From positions 1 to 33,102 of the forward strand of contig JAPDIY010000021.1 in NCBI GenBank assembly GCA_029259335.1: DNA of 33,102 nt, written 5' to 3'. Below the pieces are notes generated by a model. That model was not told where the DNA came from, did not search any database, and saw nothing but the letters and a program-made list of their open reading frames with translations. This stretch comes from Archaeoglobi archaeon (GTDB taxonomy: Archaea > Halobacteriota > Archaeoglobi > Archaeoglobales > Archaeoglobaceae). Both the position numbers and the translations under genes were made by a program. Numbering within the stretch: position 1 is the stretch's first letter; the number at the start of each line of letters is the position of its first letter. Below are positions 16,441 to 24,631 of this stretch, in pieces.

Positions 16441-17587
16441 CAAGGATTGATACCACAGCAGTCGCTCCTGTCCCTCCAACGTTCAACGCCAAACCTTTCT
16501 CTGCATCAACCTGCCTCTTCCCAGCATCTCCTCTAAGCTGTAAGGTCAGCTCCACAATCTGCCTCACGCCAGTAGCCCCGACAGCATGTCCGCATGCTTT
16601 CAAGCCACCCGAAGGATTCACTGGCAGATCTCCATCGATCTCCGTCACACCCTCCCTGATCAACTCCGCCCCCCTCCCCTTCTCTGCAAAACCCAGATCC
16701 TCGTATGCAAGAATTTCGGCAATCGTGAAGGAATCGTGAACCTCTGCAACCTGAACATCCTTCGCCTTAATTCCTGCAAGCTTATACGCTTCTCTCGCTG
16801 CTTTAACAACAGCCTTCATCATCAGAACATCCTTTCTGCTGTGCAGAGCAATGTAGTCACTCGCCTGGGTGCATGCCTCAATGTAAACAGGTGTGTCAGT
16901 AATCTTCCTCGCCACTTCCTCGCTTGCAAGTATCACTGCAGCGGCACCATCACTTATGGAAGCACAGTCCAGAAGTTTCAGGGGATCGGCAACGTAGGGA
17001 GATTTCAGGACATCCTCTACCCTTATTTCTCTTCTGAACTGTGCTTTTGGATTCCTGACACCGTTCCTGTGATTTTTTACACTTACCATCGCCAGATCTT
17101 CCTCTGTTGTTCCAAAGCTTTCCATGTGCATTCTGGCCATTATGGCGTACAGGGCGGGGAGATTCCCCCCTACAAACCTTTCCCACTCCATATCAACCGA
17201 GGCAGAGAGGATCTCCATTGGATCTCCCACGTCGGTGACCTTCTCAGCTCCTGCAGCGATAACGATGTCATGCAAACCAGAAGCTACAGCCATGTAAGCC
17301 TGTCTCACCGCCAAACCCCCACTTGCATCTGCAGCCTCAACCCTCGTGGCTGGAATGCCGAACTCAGCCAAGCCTGCATAGTCTGCGATAAGCGCAGCTA
17401 TATGCTCCTGTCCAAGATATCTGCCGCCACTCATGTTCCCGACATACATTGCCTCTATCTCTCTTCCCTCTAAATCAGCATCAGCTAAAGCCTCTGCTCC
17501 TGCCTCCAGAACTATGTCCCTGAATCCTCTGTCCCAGAGTTCTCCAAACTGGCTGTATCCAACCCCAACAACTGCCACTCTCCTCAT
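16433..17587 (-). CDS. Archaeal thiolase-family protein with both catalytic cysteines replaced
   Basis: By fold and position this is the thiolase of the archaeal mevalonate entry operon, normally condensing two acetyl-CoA and passing acetoacetyl-CoA to HMG-CoA synthase. Landmarks are [40 protein letters not shown] and the GHAVGATG loop. The nucleophile motif, normally ACASGG, reads AADASGG (D87), and the HDCF motif reads HDSF (VHDSFTIAE). A cysteine occurs instead in KACGHAVG. Without the cysteines a normal covalent acyl-enzyme is not expected, so the protein may be structural, a decarboxylating or different ligase, or inactive. ATG 17587 is chosen because it gives [15 protein letters not shown] and overlaps the HMG-CoA synthase stop as ATGA; the open frame upstream to 17659 lies within that gene. 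Confidence 0.88.
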   Translation of the reverse strand: MRRVAVVGVGYSQFGELWDRGFRDIVLEAGAEALADADLEGREIEAMYVGNMSGGRYLGQEHIAALIADYAGLAEFGIPATRVEAADASGGLAVRQAYMAVASGLHDIVIAAGAEKVTDVGDPMEILSASVDMEWERFVGGNLPALYAIMARMHMESFGTTEEDLAMVSVKNHRNGVRNPKAQFRREIRVEDVLKSPYVADPLKLLDCASISDGAAAVILASEEVARKITDTPVYIEACTQASDYIALHSRKDVLMMKAVVKAAREAYKLAGIKAKDVQVAEVHDSFTIAEILAYEDLGFAEKGRGAELIREGVTEIDGDLPVNPSGGLKACGHAVGATGVRQIVELTLQLRGDAGKRQVDAEKGLALNVGGTGATAVVSILGR

Positions 17588-18615
17588 GCCTTTATCTTCC
17601 TCCTGTGTTTGAGATAAATCGCATAATCCACATACACTTTCCTCTCGATCTTGTCCCACACCGCAGGCTCTCTCGGATAGTCTTCAATCCTATCCGTAAC
17701 CCTGATGGCGAATGCATCACTTCCCGCTCCTGAGCCGAAGGAGACAAGCAGAATTCTCTCGTCGGGCTCGGCAACATCAAGTGTGGCACACAGGCCAAGC
17801 AGCGATGAGCCTGAGTATGTGTTCCCTATAGCCCTGACAACAAGCCCTTGATTGATTTTTTCAGTACTGAATCCTAGCATTTTAGCAGCTCTAACAGGGA
17901 ACTTGGCATTGGGCATGTGGAATACTGCGTAGTCAAAATCGTCTGGCTTATATCCGTGCTTCTCCATCAAACCCCTAGCTGCAGAAGTTACGTGTCTGAA
18001 GTATGCTGGTAAGCCAGTAAACCTACCACCATGACTTGGGTAGGGCTGCAGATCCCTCCTCCAGAAATCTGGGGTGTCGGATGTGTAGGAGTAAGTTGCC
18101 TCGATCTCGGCTATTGGATTACTGCCAATAATAAAAGCAGCGCCACCTGCTGCCGCGGCATACTCCAAAGCATCTCCCGGCCTTGCCTGACTTGTGTCTG
18201 AGCCTATGGCCAAACCATACTTAATCATCCCGGCCTTGACCATCGCATAGCAGATCTGCATTCCAGCAGTGCCAGCCTTGCAGGCAAACTCAAGATCGGC
18301 TGAGAAATAGTCATTTCCCACTCCAATAGCCTCACCGACTATCGTAGCTGTCGGCTTTACTGCATAGGGATGACTTTCCGACCCAACAAAAACCGCCCCT
18401 ATCTCCGAAGGGTCAATGCTGACTCTACTTATAGCTTCTCTCGCAGCCTCAACCGCTATTGTTGCAGCATCTTCATCCATACCCGGCACGGACTTCTCGT
18501 AAACCCCCAAACCGCCCTTGATCTTCTCTGCATCCTCTCCCCAAACTCTCGCAATCTCCTCAACCCTTATCCTGAACTTCGGGATGTAACTTCCGTAAGA
18601 TACTATTCCAATCAT
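17584..18615 (-). CDS. Hydroxymethylglutaryl-CoA synthase, archaeal type
   Basis: It condenses acetoacetyl-CoA with acetyl-CoA to HMG-CoA, the committed route to mevalonate and archaeal isoprenoid lipids. Catalytic residues are in place: E80 ([12 protein letters not shown]), C112 (LEFACKAGT) and a histidine in [10 protein letters not shown]. Length (343) matches the archaeal family. The start ATG 18615 overlaps the stop of the upstream regulator (ATGA), and its own stop overlaps the thiolase start in the same way, so a stoichiometric complex with thiolase and DUF35 is likely. Confidence 0.95.
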   Translation of the reverse strand: MIGIVSYGSYIPKFRIRVEEIARVWGEDAEKIKGGLGVYEKSVPGMDEDAATIAVEAAREAISRVSIDPSEIGAVFVGSESHPYAVKPTATIVGEAIGVGNDYFSADLEFACKAGTAGMQICYAMVKAGMIKYGLAIGSDTSQARPGDALEYAAAAGGAAFIIGSNPIAEIEATYSYTSDTPDFWRRDLQPYPSHGGRFTGLPAYFRHVTSAARGLMEKHGYKPDDFDYAVFHMPNAKFPVRAAKMLGFSTEKINQGLVVRAIGNTYSGSSLLGLCATLDVAEPDERILLVSFGSGAGSDAFAIRVTDRIEDYPREPAVWDKIERKVYVDYAIYLKHRRKIKA

Positions 18616-19301
18616 GCAAACTTCCTCCTCAACCTTTTTATCATTTTATCAATCTCCATTTCAGTAACGATCAGTGGAATCCTCTCAATTTCGGCAATCT
18701 TCACAGCAACACCATCCACGTTTGCAGCATCAATACCATGAAGAACAACCGCAGCAGGTTTCAGATTCGAAACTCTAACAGCGACCATCGGCGACCTCCC
18801 AGTTGACACTTGAGTGAAAACAATCGCCCTCTCGCTTGTTAAGCCATAAAGTCTGTAAAAATCGAAGGCGTTGAAGGACATTATGGCAACAAGGCTGTCA
18901 ACAAATGTATGGCCGTGAATTAGTCTCTCAAAATTATTCATCACTTCACCCTCCACAGCACTGCAGAAATCCTCAACCGATACAGCTTTTGAGTACTCAA
19001 CCATATCGAGGATTGCCTTGCTGTCTGATTCAATGATGTGTCTGTATTTCGAAAGCGTTGGATAACCTCTCTCCCTGTCCAGTTCAAGAAGAGACAGTAC
19101 AAACCTCTTTACGAAACTGATGCCCGGAGATCTCCTTCCTGATTCGTAGTCACTGATTACGGATGCTGAAATTCCAAGTTTCTTAGCAACCTCACTCTGA
19201 GTTGCACTGAATATGCCTCTCCACTTCCTCATAGCTTCTCCCGAACTCTCAGCCAGAACTATATTCCCGCATATCCTCTCTGCGATGCTGCGAAACTCCA
19301 C
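18612..19301 (-). CDS. Helix-turn-helix regulator of the HMG-CoA synthase operon (COG1709-like)
   Basis: An Xre/Cro-type helix-turn-helix occupies about residues 26-62 ([18 protein letters not shown], then [10 protein letters not shown]). A longer C-terminal domain of about 150 residues follows, containing [20 protein letters not shown] and ending in a Rossmann-like [17 protein letters not shown] stretch. This architecture is found upstream of HMG-CoA synthase genes in archaea, and the ATGA overlap with that gene supports control of isoprenoid synthesis, possibly sensing a pathway product (inference). The start is GTG 19299-19301. A TATA box 25 bases before it suggests a leaderless message. 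Confidence 0.85.
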   Translation of the reverse strand: MEFRSIAERICGNIVLAESSGEAMRKWRGIFSATQSEVAKKLGISASVISDYESGRRSPGISFVKRFVLSLLELDRERGYPTLSKYRHIIESDSKAILDMVEYSKAVSVEDFCSAVEGEVMNNFERLIHGHTFVDSLVAIMSFNAFDFYRLYGLTSERAIVFTQVSTGRSPMVAVRVSNLKPAAVVLHGIDAANVDGVAVKIAEIERIPLIVTEMEIDKMIKRLRRKFA

Positions 19302-19321
19302 AAGCTTAAAGTTACAACATC

Positions 19322-19331
19322 ATTTATAAAG
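19322..19331 (-). promoter_or_regulatory. TATA box of the regulator/HMG-CoA synthase operon
   Basis: TTTATAAATG on the minus strand is centred about 25 bases before GTG 19301. It is the only good promoter seen for the whole four-gene operon. Confidence 0.6.
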
Positions 19332-19395
19332 TTAACGGATAGTCGAAAGATGATTCGGCAATTGTTGAATTAAAGTTGAAATAGTCATATGCTAA

Positions 19396-19890
19396 ATGCC
19401 CGATATGGAAATCTGTTACAATCCCATTGGTATCGTTCACTCTCCATTTAAAAAGCCTGAGGGGACACCAATACAGGCTGCAGCGGCAAAGGGGGTAAAG
19501 GGACTCGTAGAAATCTTTCCAGAGTACGTTGACGGCCTGAAAGATCTTGACGGTTTCTCGCACATCATTCTGATTTACCACTTCCATCTTGCCAGGAAAA
19601 AGCTGCTGCTCGTTAAGCCCTTTCTTGATGATGAGCTAAGGGGTGTTTTTGCAACAAGAGCACCAAGCAGGCCTAATCCAATAGGCCTATCTGTTGTCAA
19701 ATTGAACGGAGTTGAGGAGAATATTCTTTACATCGAGAATGTGGATATACTTGATGGTACACCTCTGCTCGACATAAAACCGTGCATACCTGAATTTGAC
19801 TTCTGCAGAGTTGAGAGGACAGGATGGATTGAAAAGAGAATTCACAGAATGGATAGTAGAAAGGATGACGGAAGGTTTTCTAAGATCTGA
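19396..19890 (+). CDS. trmO: tRNA N6-threonylcarbamoyladenosine methyltransferase family protein (TrmO/TsaA, UPF0066)
   Basis: This beta-barrel SAM-dependent enzyme adds a methyl group to t6A at position 37 of tRNA reading ACY codons in the characterised members. Motifs are the N-terminal NPIGIVHSPFKKPEGTPIQ, VDGLKDLDGFSHIILIYHFH, and the signature RAPSRPNPIG (R92-G97 core) followed by LDGTPLLDIKPCIPEFD. Length (164) is typical of archaeal members. ATG 19396 or ATG 19405 could be the start. It is divergent from the HMG-CoA synthase operon regulator, and its end overlaps the convergent radical SAM gene by 11 bases. Confidence 0.9.
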   Translation: MPDMEICYNPIGIVHSPFKKPEGTPIQAAAAKGVKGLVEIFPEYVDGLKDLDGFSHIILIYHFHLARKKLLLVKPFLDDELRGVFATRAPSRPNPIGLSVVKLNGVEENILYIENVDILDGTPLLDIKPCIPEFDFCRVERTGWIEKRIHRMDSRKDDGRFSKI

Positions 19891-21013
19891 ATGTGCTTGG
19901 GATGTAAATACAGCATGGCTCTTCGGCTAAATAATCCCCAGTCATTGCATACGCCCTTGCTCTACTCCCTCCGCAGATTTTACGGTACTCACACACTCCA
20001 CACTTGCCTTTCAGCCTGTCCGGATCTTTTAAATTGACGAAGATTTCAGAGGTCGAGTAGATTTCGACCACACTCTTCTCTCTCACGTTACCCGCAACTA
20101 AAGGCAGAAAGCCGCTGGGATAAACCTCACCGATGTGACTTATGAAAAGCATTCCTCTACCATCTGTTATGCCTGCTGCCCTACGTATTCCATCTGTGCT
20201 CAGGCTTCTTCCATGACCGCCTGCAACCAGCTTCACGGCTTTTCCTTTCGGAAAGTCCTCGATCTTTTTAAGTAACTGCCAGTAAAGTTCACTTACTGAC
20301 GGCATCTCTCCTCTATCCCTAATGAGTTCGATCCTCCTTAGATGGGTTGCTGCGGAGCTTTTCACATTTAAACCGGTTTTCCTGCTCAGATCATAAAGCC
20401 AGCAGAGAACATCCTCAAATTGCTGCGGAGAAGGCATCATCTCGGCCTTTGCCCTTCCGGTCGGCACCACAAAGAATACATCCCACATTGTCGCCCCTGT
20501 TTCAAGGCAGAGCCGGGCTATATTCGGTAAATCTGGGATGTTATCTTTCGTAACAGTCGTGTTGATTTGGAAGGGAACGCCTGCTTTCTTGGCATTCTCA
20601 ATAATCCTCATGCTCATTCTGAAAGTACCTTTAACACCTCTGAAAGAGTCGTGCTTCTCCTCATTACTGCCATCAATGCTCACAGCAATTCTCGCAATCC
20701 CAGCTTCCTTTAACTCCTTCAGCTTTTCCGAAGTAGCCTTCTCGGTTCCGCTGAAGGCTATGGCAGTCCTGAAACCCTTTTGAGATGCGTAAGAGATGAT
20801 TTCAGCAACATCTTCCCTCATTAGCGGGTCTCCACCTGTTATGATGAGTAAAGGTTTTGGATTGAATTCCGAAAGCTGTTCGACAACTTTAAAGCACTCT
20901 TCCGTCGTTAACTCGGCAGGATTTCGCTTTCTGATAGCTTTAGCTCTGCAATGCTTGCAGGCGAGCATGCACGCCCTCGTAAGCTCCCAGAAGACTATGA
21001 AGGGAGAGTCCAT
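19880..21013 (-). CDS. SPASM-type radical SAM protein, AhbD/TIGR04053-like
   Basis: The radical SAM cluster motif is C15-x3-C19-x2-C22 (RACMLACKHC), followed by ITGGDPLMRED and RIAVSIDGSNEEKHD. The C-terminal SPASM region, for auxiliary Fe-S clusters, contains CGVCEYRKICGGSRARAYAM and ends with EEPCC. This layout matches AhbC/AhbD, the enzymes of the alternative haem pathway, and the close TIGR04053 family of unknown function. The serine in CGGSRARAY favours the latter as I recall it. Haem-related genes downstream (ccmE, ccmF, small cobaltochelatase) are consistent with a tetrapyrrole role but do not prove it. I use ATG 21013; TTG 21016 precedes it directly. Confidence 0.8.
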   Translation of the reverse strand: MDSPFIVFWELTRACMLACKHCRAKAIRKRNPAELTTEECFKVVEQLSEFNPKPLLIITGGDPLMREDVAEIISYASQKGFRTAIAFSGTEKATSEKLKELKEAGIARIAVSIDGSNEEKHDSFRGVKGTFRMSMRIIENAKKAGVPFQINTTVTKDNIPDLPNIARLCLETGATMWDVFFVVPTGRAKAEMMPSPQQFEDVLCWLYDLSRKTGLNVKSSAATHLRRIELIRDRGEMPSVSELYWQLLKKIEDFPKGKAVKLVAGGHGRSLSTDGIRRAAGITDGRGMLFISHIGEVYPSGFLPLVAGNVREKSVVEIYSTSEIFVNLKDPDRLKGKCGVCEYRKICGGSRARAYAMTGDYLAEEPCCIYIPSTFRS

Positions 21014-21085
21014 CAACAGTGAAAGAAAAAATAGGTGTTAATAACTGCTTCGCTTACTTTTCTCTCTTTGAAGCCACATGAAAAG

Positions 21086-21168
21086 TGCGGGGGGAGGGAT
21101 TCGAACCCTCGAACCCCTACGGGACGGGACCCTAAATCCCGCGCCTTTGACCGCTCGGCAACCCCCGC
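21086..21168 (-). tRNA. tRNA-Leu (anticodon TAG)
   Basis: The minus strand gives a class II cloverleaf: acceptor GCGGGGG/CCCCCGC, D-arm with CCGAGCGGTCAAAGGCG, anticodon stem CGGGA/TCCCG around loop TTTAGGG (anticodon TAG, reading CUA), a long variable arm (CCCGTAGGGG), and a T-arm with GGTTCGAATCC. The discriminator is A, CCA is not encoded, and there is no intron. Confidence 0.96.
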
Positions 21169-21188
21169 TTTTAACACCTCAGCACGCT

Positions 21189-21202
21189 GGTTTTTTAAAC
21201 TT
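21189..21202 (-). promoter_or_regulatory. TATA box of tRNA-Leu
   Basis: AAGTTTAAAAAACC on the minus strand is centred about 28 bases before the tRNA-Leu 5' end. Confidence 0.6.
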
Positions 21203-21241
21203 ACGATACTCTTTTAATGCCCTTCAATTTCCACTAAACTC

Positions 21242-21583
21242 ATGGGTAGCAAAAAGGTCAGCCTTGCAGCACTTCTAACATTCATAGCAATAGCCATTAT
21301 CGTCCTCTACCATAACATCTCTCCTTACATCACCCCCTCAGAACTACTGAACATGAATAATGCGTACAACGTTCAGGTTGTTGGCAAAATGAGCGATCTA
21401 AGGGTGAGAGACAACGTTACCTTTTTCAAACTGACTGATGGGAAAGCAGAAATAGAAGTTATATACAGAGGAAAGGTGCAGCAATACGATTCCGAAGTTG
21501 TTGTCGTCGGTGACTGGGATAATGGCACTCTGTACGCAGAAAAAATTTTAAGAAAGTGTCATACGGAGTACACAGGTGGTTAA
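21242..21583 (+). CDS. ccmE: CcmE-type haem chaperone, CxxxY form
   Basis: CcmE carries haem covalently to CcmF for attachment to apocytochrome c on the outer face of the membrane. One N-terminal membrane anchor (LAALLTFIAIAIIVLYH) is followed by an OB-fold (YNVQVVGKMSDL, FFKLTDGKAEIEVIYRGKV, VVVVGDW). The haem-binding motif near the end is C106-x3-Y110 (CHTEY) instead of the bacterial HxxxY. That matches the archaeal/Desulfovibrio-type Ccm variant known to use cysteine. The protein is short, ending just after the motif. It is directly followed by ccmF with no gap. Confidence 0.9.
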   Translation: MGSKKVSLAALLTFIAIAIIVLYHNISPYITPSELLNMNNAYNVQVVGKMSDLRVRDNVTFFKLTDGKAEIEVIYRGKVQQYDSEVVVVGDWDNGTLYAEKILRKCHTEYTGG

Positions 21584-23143
21584 TTGGAGATCGGGAATCT
21601 ACTGCTCATGTTTTCTTCACTGGCAGCAGTACTTTCAGCTTTGATGTTTTTGATTACTTTAAGGAATGGGAAACTTGGTAATGCGGTTATAGCTGAGAAC
21701 CTGTTGTATACATCCACATCTGCCTGTTTGGCGGCATTATTGCTTCTGGTTTACTACTTCATCACAGATAACTTTTCTATATGGTATGTGTATGTCAACT
21801 CAAATGTCGAAATGCCCGCAATCTACAAGCTGAGTGCCGTGTGGGCTGGTAAAGAGGGGAGTTTGCTGCTATGGACATTTTTAAATCTCCTCGTTACGTC
21901 TCTGTTTTTGTCAGCAGGTAAAAAGGACTGGACAAAGGTAAAGGCTGCCCTGACTATGACGGCTTTCACTTCATACTTGTTGTTCATCCTCACTTTTTTC
22001 TCTAACCCCTTCGTTGTGCTTCCCTACAATCCCAACAATGGCTACGGTTTAAATCCTCTTCTTAGGACGGTGGAAATGGTAATTCATCCTCCGATAGTCT
22101 TCCTAGCATACTCTCTTTCGGCCCTCCTGTTCTCCGTCATCCTCTCAGGTTCTGAACAGGCAGGTTCTGAACAGGAACAGATAGCGAGATTATCGTGGCT
22201 CTCTCTCACTCTTGGCATCATCATTGGAGGTTGGTGGGCATACAGAACCCTTGGATGGGGCGGATTCTGGGGATGGGATCCGGTGGAAAATTCTTCGCTC
22301 CTGCCGTGGTTAACTCTAACCCTTTACTTCCATCTGAGAAAGCACAGAGAAATATTCGCATACCTGACCTTTACTTCCGTCCTTTTTGCAACCTTTGTGA
22401 CAAGAGGGGGGGTTATAAGCTCCGTTCACAGTTTCGGTAGTGAGTACACAGATTATACATATCTCATCCCCCTTCTTTGTTCACTAATTCCAGTTTTAGT
22501 AAGGGCAAAAGAGTTTGGAGACATTAAAAGCGTATGCACTTCGCAACTACCGGTACTGTTTTCATCCGCCCTCATTGTTGTATTTCTGGGCACAGTGGCG
22601 AATTTAATTGTTAACGTTGAGAGGTCGTACTATTTAATCACTTTTCTACCGGTTTTTGCAATAATCGCCGCATTGGTAATACTGAAAATAAAGAAGATGA
22701 ATTCAGTGATAAAAATAATTCATTTAGGTGTAATTATCCTTTTTCTCGGCTCAGCGTCCGTGTGGTTATTCGAGCATCATGAAACACTCAATTTAGGCAC
22801 AGCAGATGGATTCAGGTTAGAGGATATTTTGATCAACGAGGATTCCGAGAAATTTACAGTCATATCGGAAATTCAAACACCTTACGGGATCGTTTATCCA
22901 AAATATCTGATTTACAAGATCGAAAGAAGAGACAGAGGTATTTCAACGGTAGAACTCATCAGCTACCCGTGGGTGGATCACTACTTCGCCCTCACAAATT
23001 TTGATCTAAACAAAAAAGAGGTTGTTCTGGAACATTACACCATCCCACTGATCTCAGCGGTCTGGATCGGCTCGGTTTTAATGGTCGCGGGTGGTATCCT
23101 AAGGTTCTCGGCAAGCAGCATTCACCGAACTAATGATTCTTAG
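21584..23143 (+). CDS. ccmF: CcmF-type cytochrome c haem lyase
   Basis: This polytopic membrane protein joins haem to apocytochrome c. The WWD signature is clear (GWGGFWGWDPVENSSLLPWL), and likely haem-ligand histidines occur in VIHPPIVFLAYS and ISSVHSFGS. About eleven hydrophobic segments can be counted. At 519 residues it is shorter than the bacterial protein (about 650) but normal for archaeal forms. It starts at TTG 21584, immediately after the ccmE stop, with AGGTGGT just upstream inside ccmE. CcmABC, CcmG and CcmH are not in this window; the CxxxY-type system is known to lack CcmG and CcmH. Confidence 0.92.
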   Translation: MEIGNLLLMFSSLAAVLSALMFLITLRNGKLGNAVIAENLLYTSTSACLAALLLLVYYFITDNFSIWYVYVNSNVEMPAIYKLSAVWAGKEGSLLLWTFLNLLVTSLFLSAGKKDWTKVKAALTMTAFTSYLLFILTFFSNPFVVLPYNPNNGYGLNPLLRTVEMVIHPPIVFLAYSLSALLFSVILSGSEQAGSEQEQIARLSWLSLTLGIIIGGWWAYRTLGWGGFWGWDPVENSSLLPWLTLTLYFHLRKHREIFAYLTFTSVLFATFVTRGGVISSVHSFGSEYTDYTYLIPLLCSLIPVLVRAKEFGDIKSVCTSQLPVLFSSALIVVFLGTVANLIVNVERSYYLITFLPVFAIIAALVILKIKKMNSVIKIIHLGVIILFLGSASVWLFEHHETLNLGTADGFRLEDILINEDSEKFTVISEIQTPYGIVYPKYLIYKIERRDRGISTVELISYPWVDHYFALTNFDLNKKEVVLEHYTIPLISAVWIGSVLMVAGGILRFSASSIHRTNDS

Positions 23144-23218
23144 AATGGTAGTACTTTTCACTCTCGAACCTTTTTTGAACAACAGCTGGTCAACGACGTA
23201 GGTGTGGAATTCCTCAAG

Positions 23219-23602
23219 TTAAGACCTTCCGATCCTGTAAACGGAGTTGAGTATTGCGTAGGTAACAAAGATGTCCTCGCCTATCGGCTCGCAGATGATG
23301 ACTTTCTTCCCATCGAACTCTCCTTCTTTTATCCCTTCCCCTTTCGGAAATCCGAGGATGTTGGGCAGGTCTTCTGTGACATGAAGTCCATAGGAGATGA
23401 ACAGCGGGACGACGTAAACTATATCACAGTCCATGTCTCTGATGACTTCGTCTGGCGATGGTTCTCTCCCACTTGCAGCAAATGCAATTCTCACATCATC
23501 AAAAGCCCCACTCTTTTCAATCCTCTTCCTGTGCAGCTCTATTACCTCTCTATAGTGCTTGAGCTTGCTTCCATGTCCAACGATAATCAGTCCCCTCTTC
23601 AC
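23219..23602 (-). CDS. cbiX: Small sirohydrochlorin cobaltochelatase (CbiX-S/CfbA type)
   Basis: It inserts cobalt (cobalamin pathway) or nickel (CfbA role in coenzyme F430) into sirohydrochlorin. The single-domain form of 127 residues acts as a homodimer. Metal-site histidines are H10 (IVGHGSK) and H74 (GLHVTED), and the PNILGFPKG region follows. The start is GTG 23600-23602. A TATA-like AATATTAAAAAAC lies about 25-30 bases upstream (23620-23633). It is convergent with ccmF across about 75 bases that include a TTTTTT run (23169-23175), a possible ccmF terminator. In a non-methanogen like Archaeoglobus the cobalt role is more likely. Confidence 0.92.
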   Translation of the reverse strand: MKRGLIIVGHGSKLKHYREVIELHRKRIEKSGAFDDVRIAFAASGREPSPDEVIRDMDCDIVYVVPLFISYGLHVTEDLPNILGFPKGEGIKEGEFDGKKVIICEPIGEDIFVTYAILNSVYRIGRS

Positions 23603-23773
23603 GATACATTCTCTTTCACCAAATGTTTTTTAATATTCAGTCTCAGTTCCTGAAGGTCCATGTTGGTAAATGGCTCTGAACCCCACTAGTCAGATTTTCC
23701 TAAAGTTTTGGAGGTCTGCACCTTCCAGATACCATTCGAGATACGACGATGCCTCAAGGCAATCAAGCGATAA

Positions 23774-23785
23774 AGTTTTTAAATT
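23774..23785 (+). promoter_or_regulatory. TATA box of the small basic protein gene
   Basis: AGTTTTTAAATT is centred about 25 bases before ATG 23805. Confidence 0.5.
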
Positions 23786-23804
23786 GGGAGATTGATGGCC
23801 AGAC

Positions 23805-23990
23805 ATGGGTAAGACAGGCAGTGTAACGTGGGTAAAGATAAAGAAAAGGAACAGCAATGAGTACAGGCTTGTGCCAACAAAGTGGCAGGAGTACAAGAAG
23901 CCTGGACCAAACCAGAAGTACACCTCTAATGGCAAAAAGAGAAGAAGAATAAGGAGATCTCAGAAGTCCATACTGGGAGTTAGAAGCTAA
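23805..23990 (+). CDS. Small basic conserved archaeal protein (DUF5350-like)
   Basis: This 61-residue, strongly basic protein begins MGKTGSVTWVKIKKRN, has a middle TKWQEYKKPGPNQKYTS, and ends with a GKKRRRIRRSQKSILG tail. I recognise the sequence as a short conserved archaeal family (DUF5350 as I recall). The lysine/arginine content and small size suggest RNA or ribosome binding, but this is inference. It has its own TATA box and its stop shares CTAA with the convergent methyltransferase gene. Confidence 0.75.
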   Translation: MGKTGSVTWVKIKKRNSNEYRLVPTKWQEYKKPGPNQKYTSNGKKRRRIRRSQKSILGVRS

Positions 23991-24535
23991 ATTTTACGTT
24001 TTAAGGCTGCCAGATAATGAAAAGGCATCTCTTCAACCTTAACTATTTTAAAGCCGCTCACTGCCTCAATCTCTTCAGGGCTTACTCTCTCATCTAATGG
24101 TGGTCCAAATTCCATCTCTTCTTTTTTCCACTCTGCAACTACAATGTAGTCTGCTCTCCTTGCCCATTCTAAATACTCTGAAAAATCCTCCATTTCGTGT
24201 AGAACATTTGAGAATAGAGCCAAATTAATCTCAAAATCAATCTTTGGAGGATTTTCGGAAACTATAACACCAACATTCAGCACCTTTTCCTCTTCGAGCC
24301 GTTTTCTTAGCTTCTCAGCCATCTGAGTGCTTATTTCAACCGCATAAACTTTCTTGAAAACCTTTGCCAGCGGTAATGTTAGATACCCTGTCCCCGCTCC
24401 GATGTCGAAGGCTACGTTTTTCTTTAATCCCTCTAAACTTTCAATGAACTCAATGACCTTTTCTGGTGGAAAAACTCTTTTCCTCCAATCCGATTCGAGT
24501 ACATGAGCCCTATTCGGATCAAATTTGTGAGGCAT
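23987..24535 (-). CDS. Class I SAM-dependent methyltransferase
   Basis: The SAM-binding motif I is VAFDIGAGTGYLTLP (about residues 41-55), followed by the acidic end of strand 2 (VYAVEIS) and a motif near ALFSNVLHEMED. The fold resembles UbiE/ArsM-type small methyltransferases. The substrate is unknown. The start ATG 24535 has a good AAGGTGGT (24539-24546) upstream. The gene is divergent from the metallo-beta-lactamase-fold gene and overlaps the small basic protein gene tail to tail by 4 bases. Confidence 0.85.
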   Translation of the reverse strand: MPHKFDPNRAHVLESDWRKRVFPPEKVIEFIESLEGLKKNVAFDIGAGTGYLTLPLAKVFKKVYAVEISTQMAEKLRKRLEEEKVLNVGVIVSENPPKIDFEINLALFSNVLHEMEDFSEYLEWARRADYIVVAEWKKEEMEFGPPLDERVSPEEIEAVSGFKIVKVEEMPFHYLAALKRKI

Positions 24536-24568
24536 TCAACCACCTTAATCTCCTTCTTTTGTGCTTTC

Positions 24569-24581
24569 TATAAAAATTTCC
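24569..24581 (-). promoter_or_regulatory. TATA box of the methyltransferase gene
   Basis: A minus-strand AAATTTTTATAGA element lies about 40 bases before ATG 24535. It leaves a short leader that contains the AAGGTGGT ribosome binding site. Confidence 0.45.
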
Positions 24582-24601
24582 GCCATTGCAAAATTCAAAA
24601 A

Positions 24602-24614
24602 TCTTTAAAAAAAT
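24602..24614 (+). promoter_or_regulatory. TATA box of the MBL-fold hydrolase gene
   Basis: TCTTTAAAAAAAT is centred about 25 bases before ATG 24632, consistent with a leaderless message. Confidence 0.45.
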
Positions 24615-24631
24615 AACTATAGAGATACAAT

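Noticed and set aside
16586-17473. Long plus-strand frame of 295 codons opposite the thiolase gene
   Set aside because: It is a shadow of the minus-strand thiolase. Its product has no domain-like pattern and is rich in Cys, His and Ser as antisense frames often are.
21035-21278. Plus-strand frames with SNPRTPTGRDPKSRAFDRSATP-like products
   Set aside because: They are antisense translations of tRNA-Leu with no start signals.
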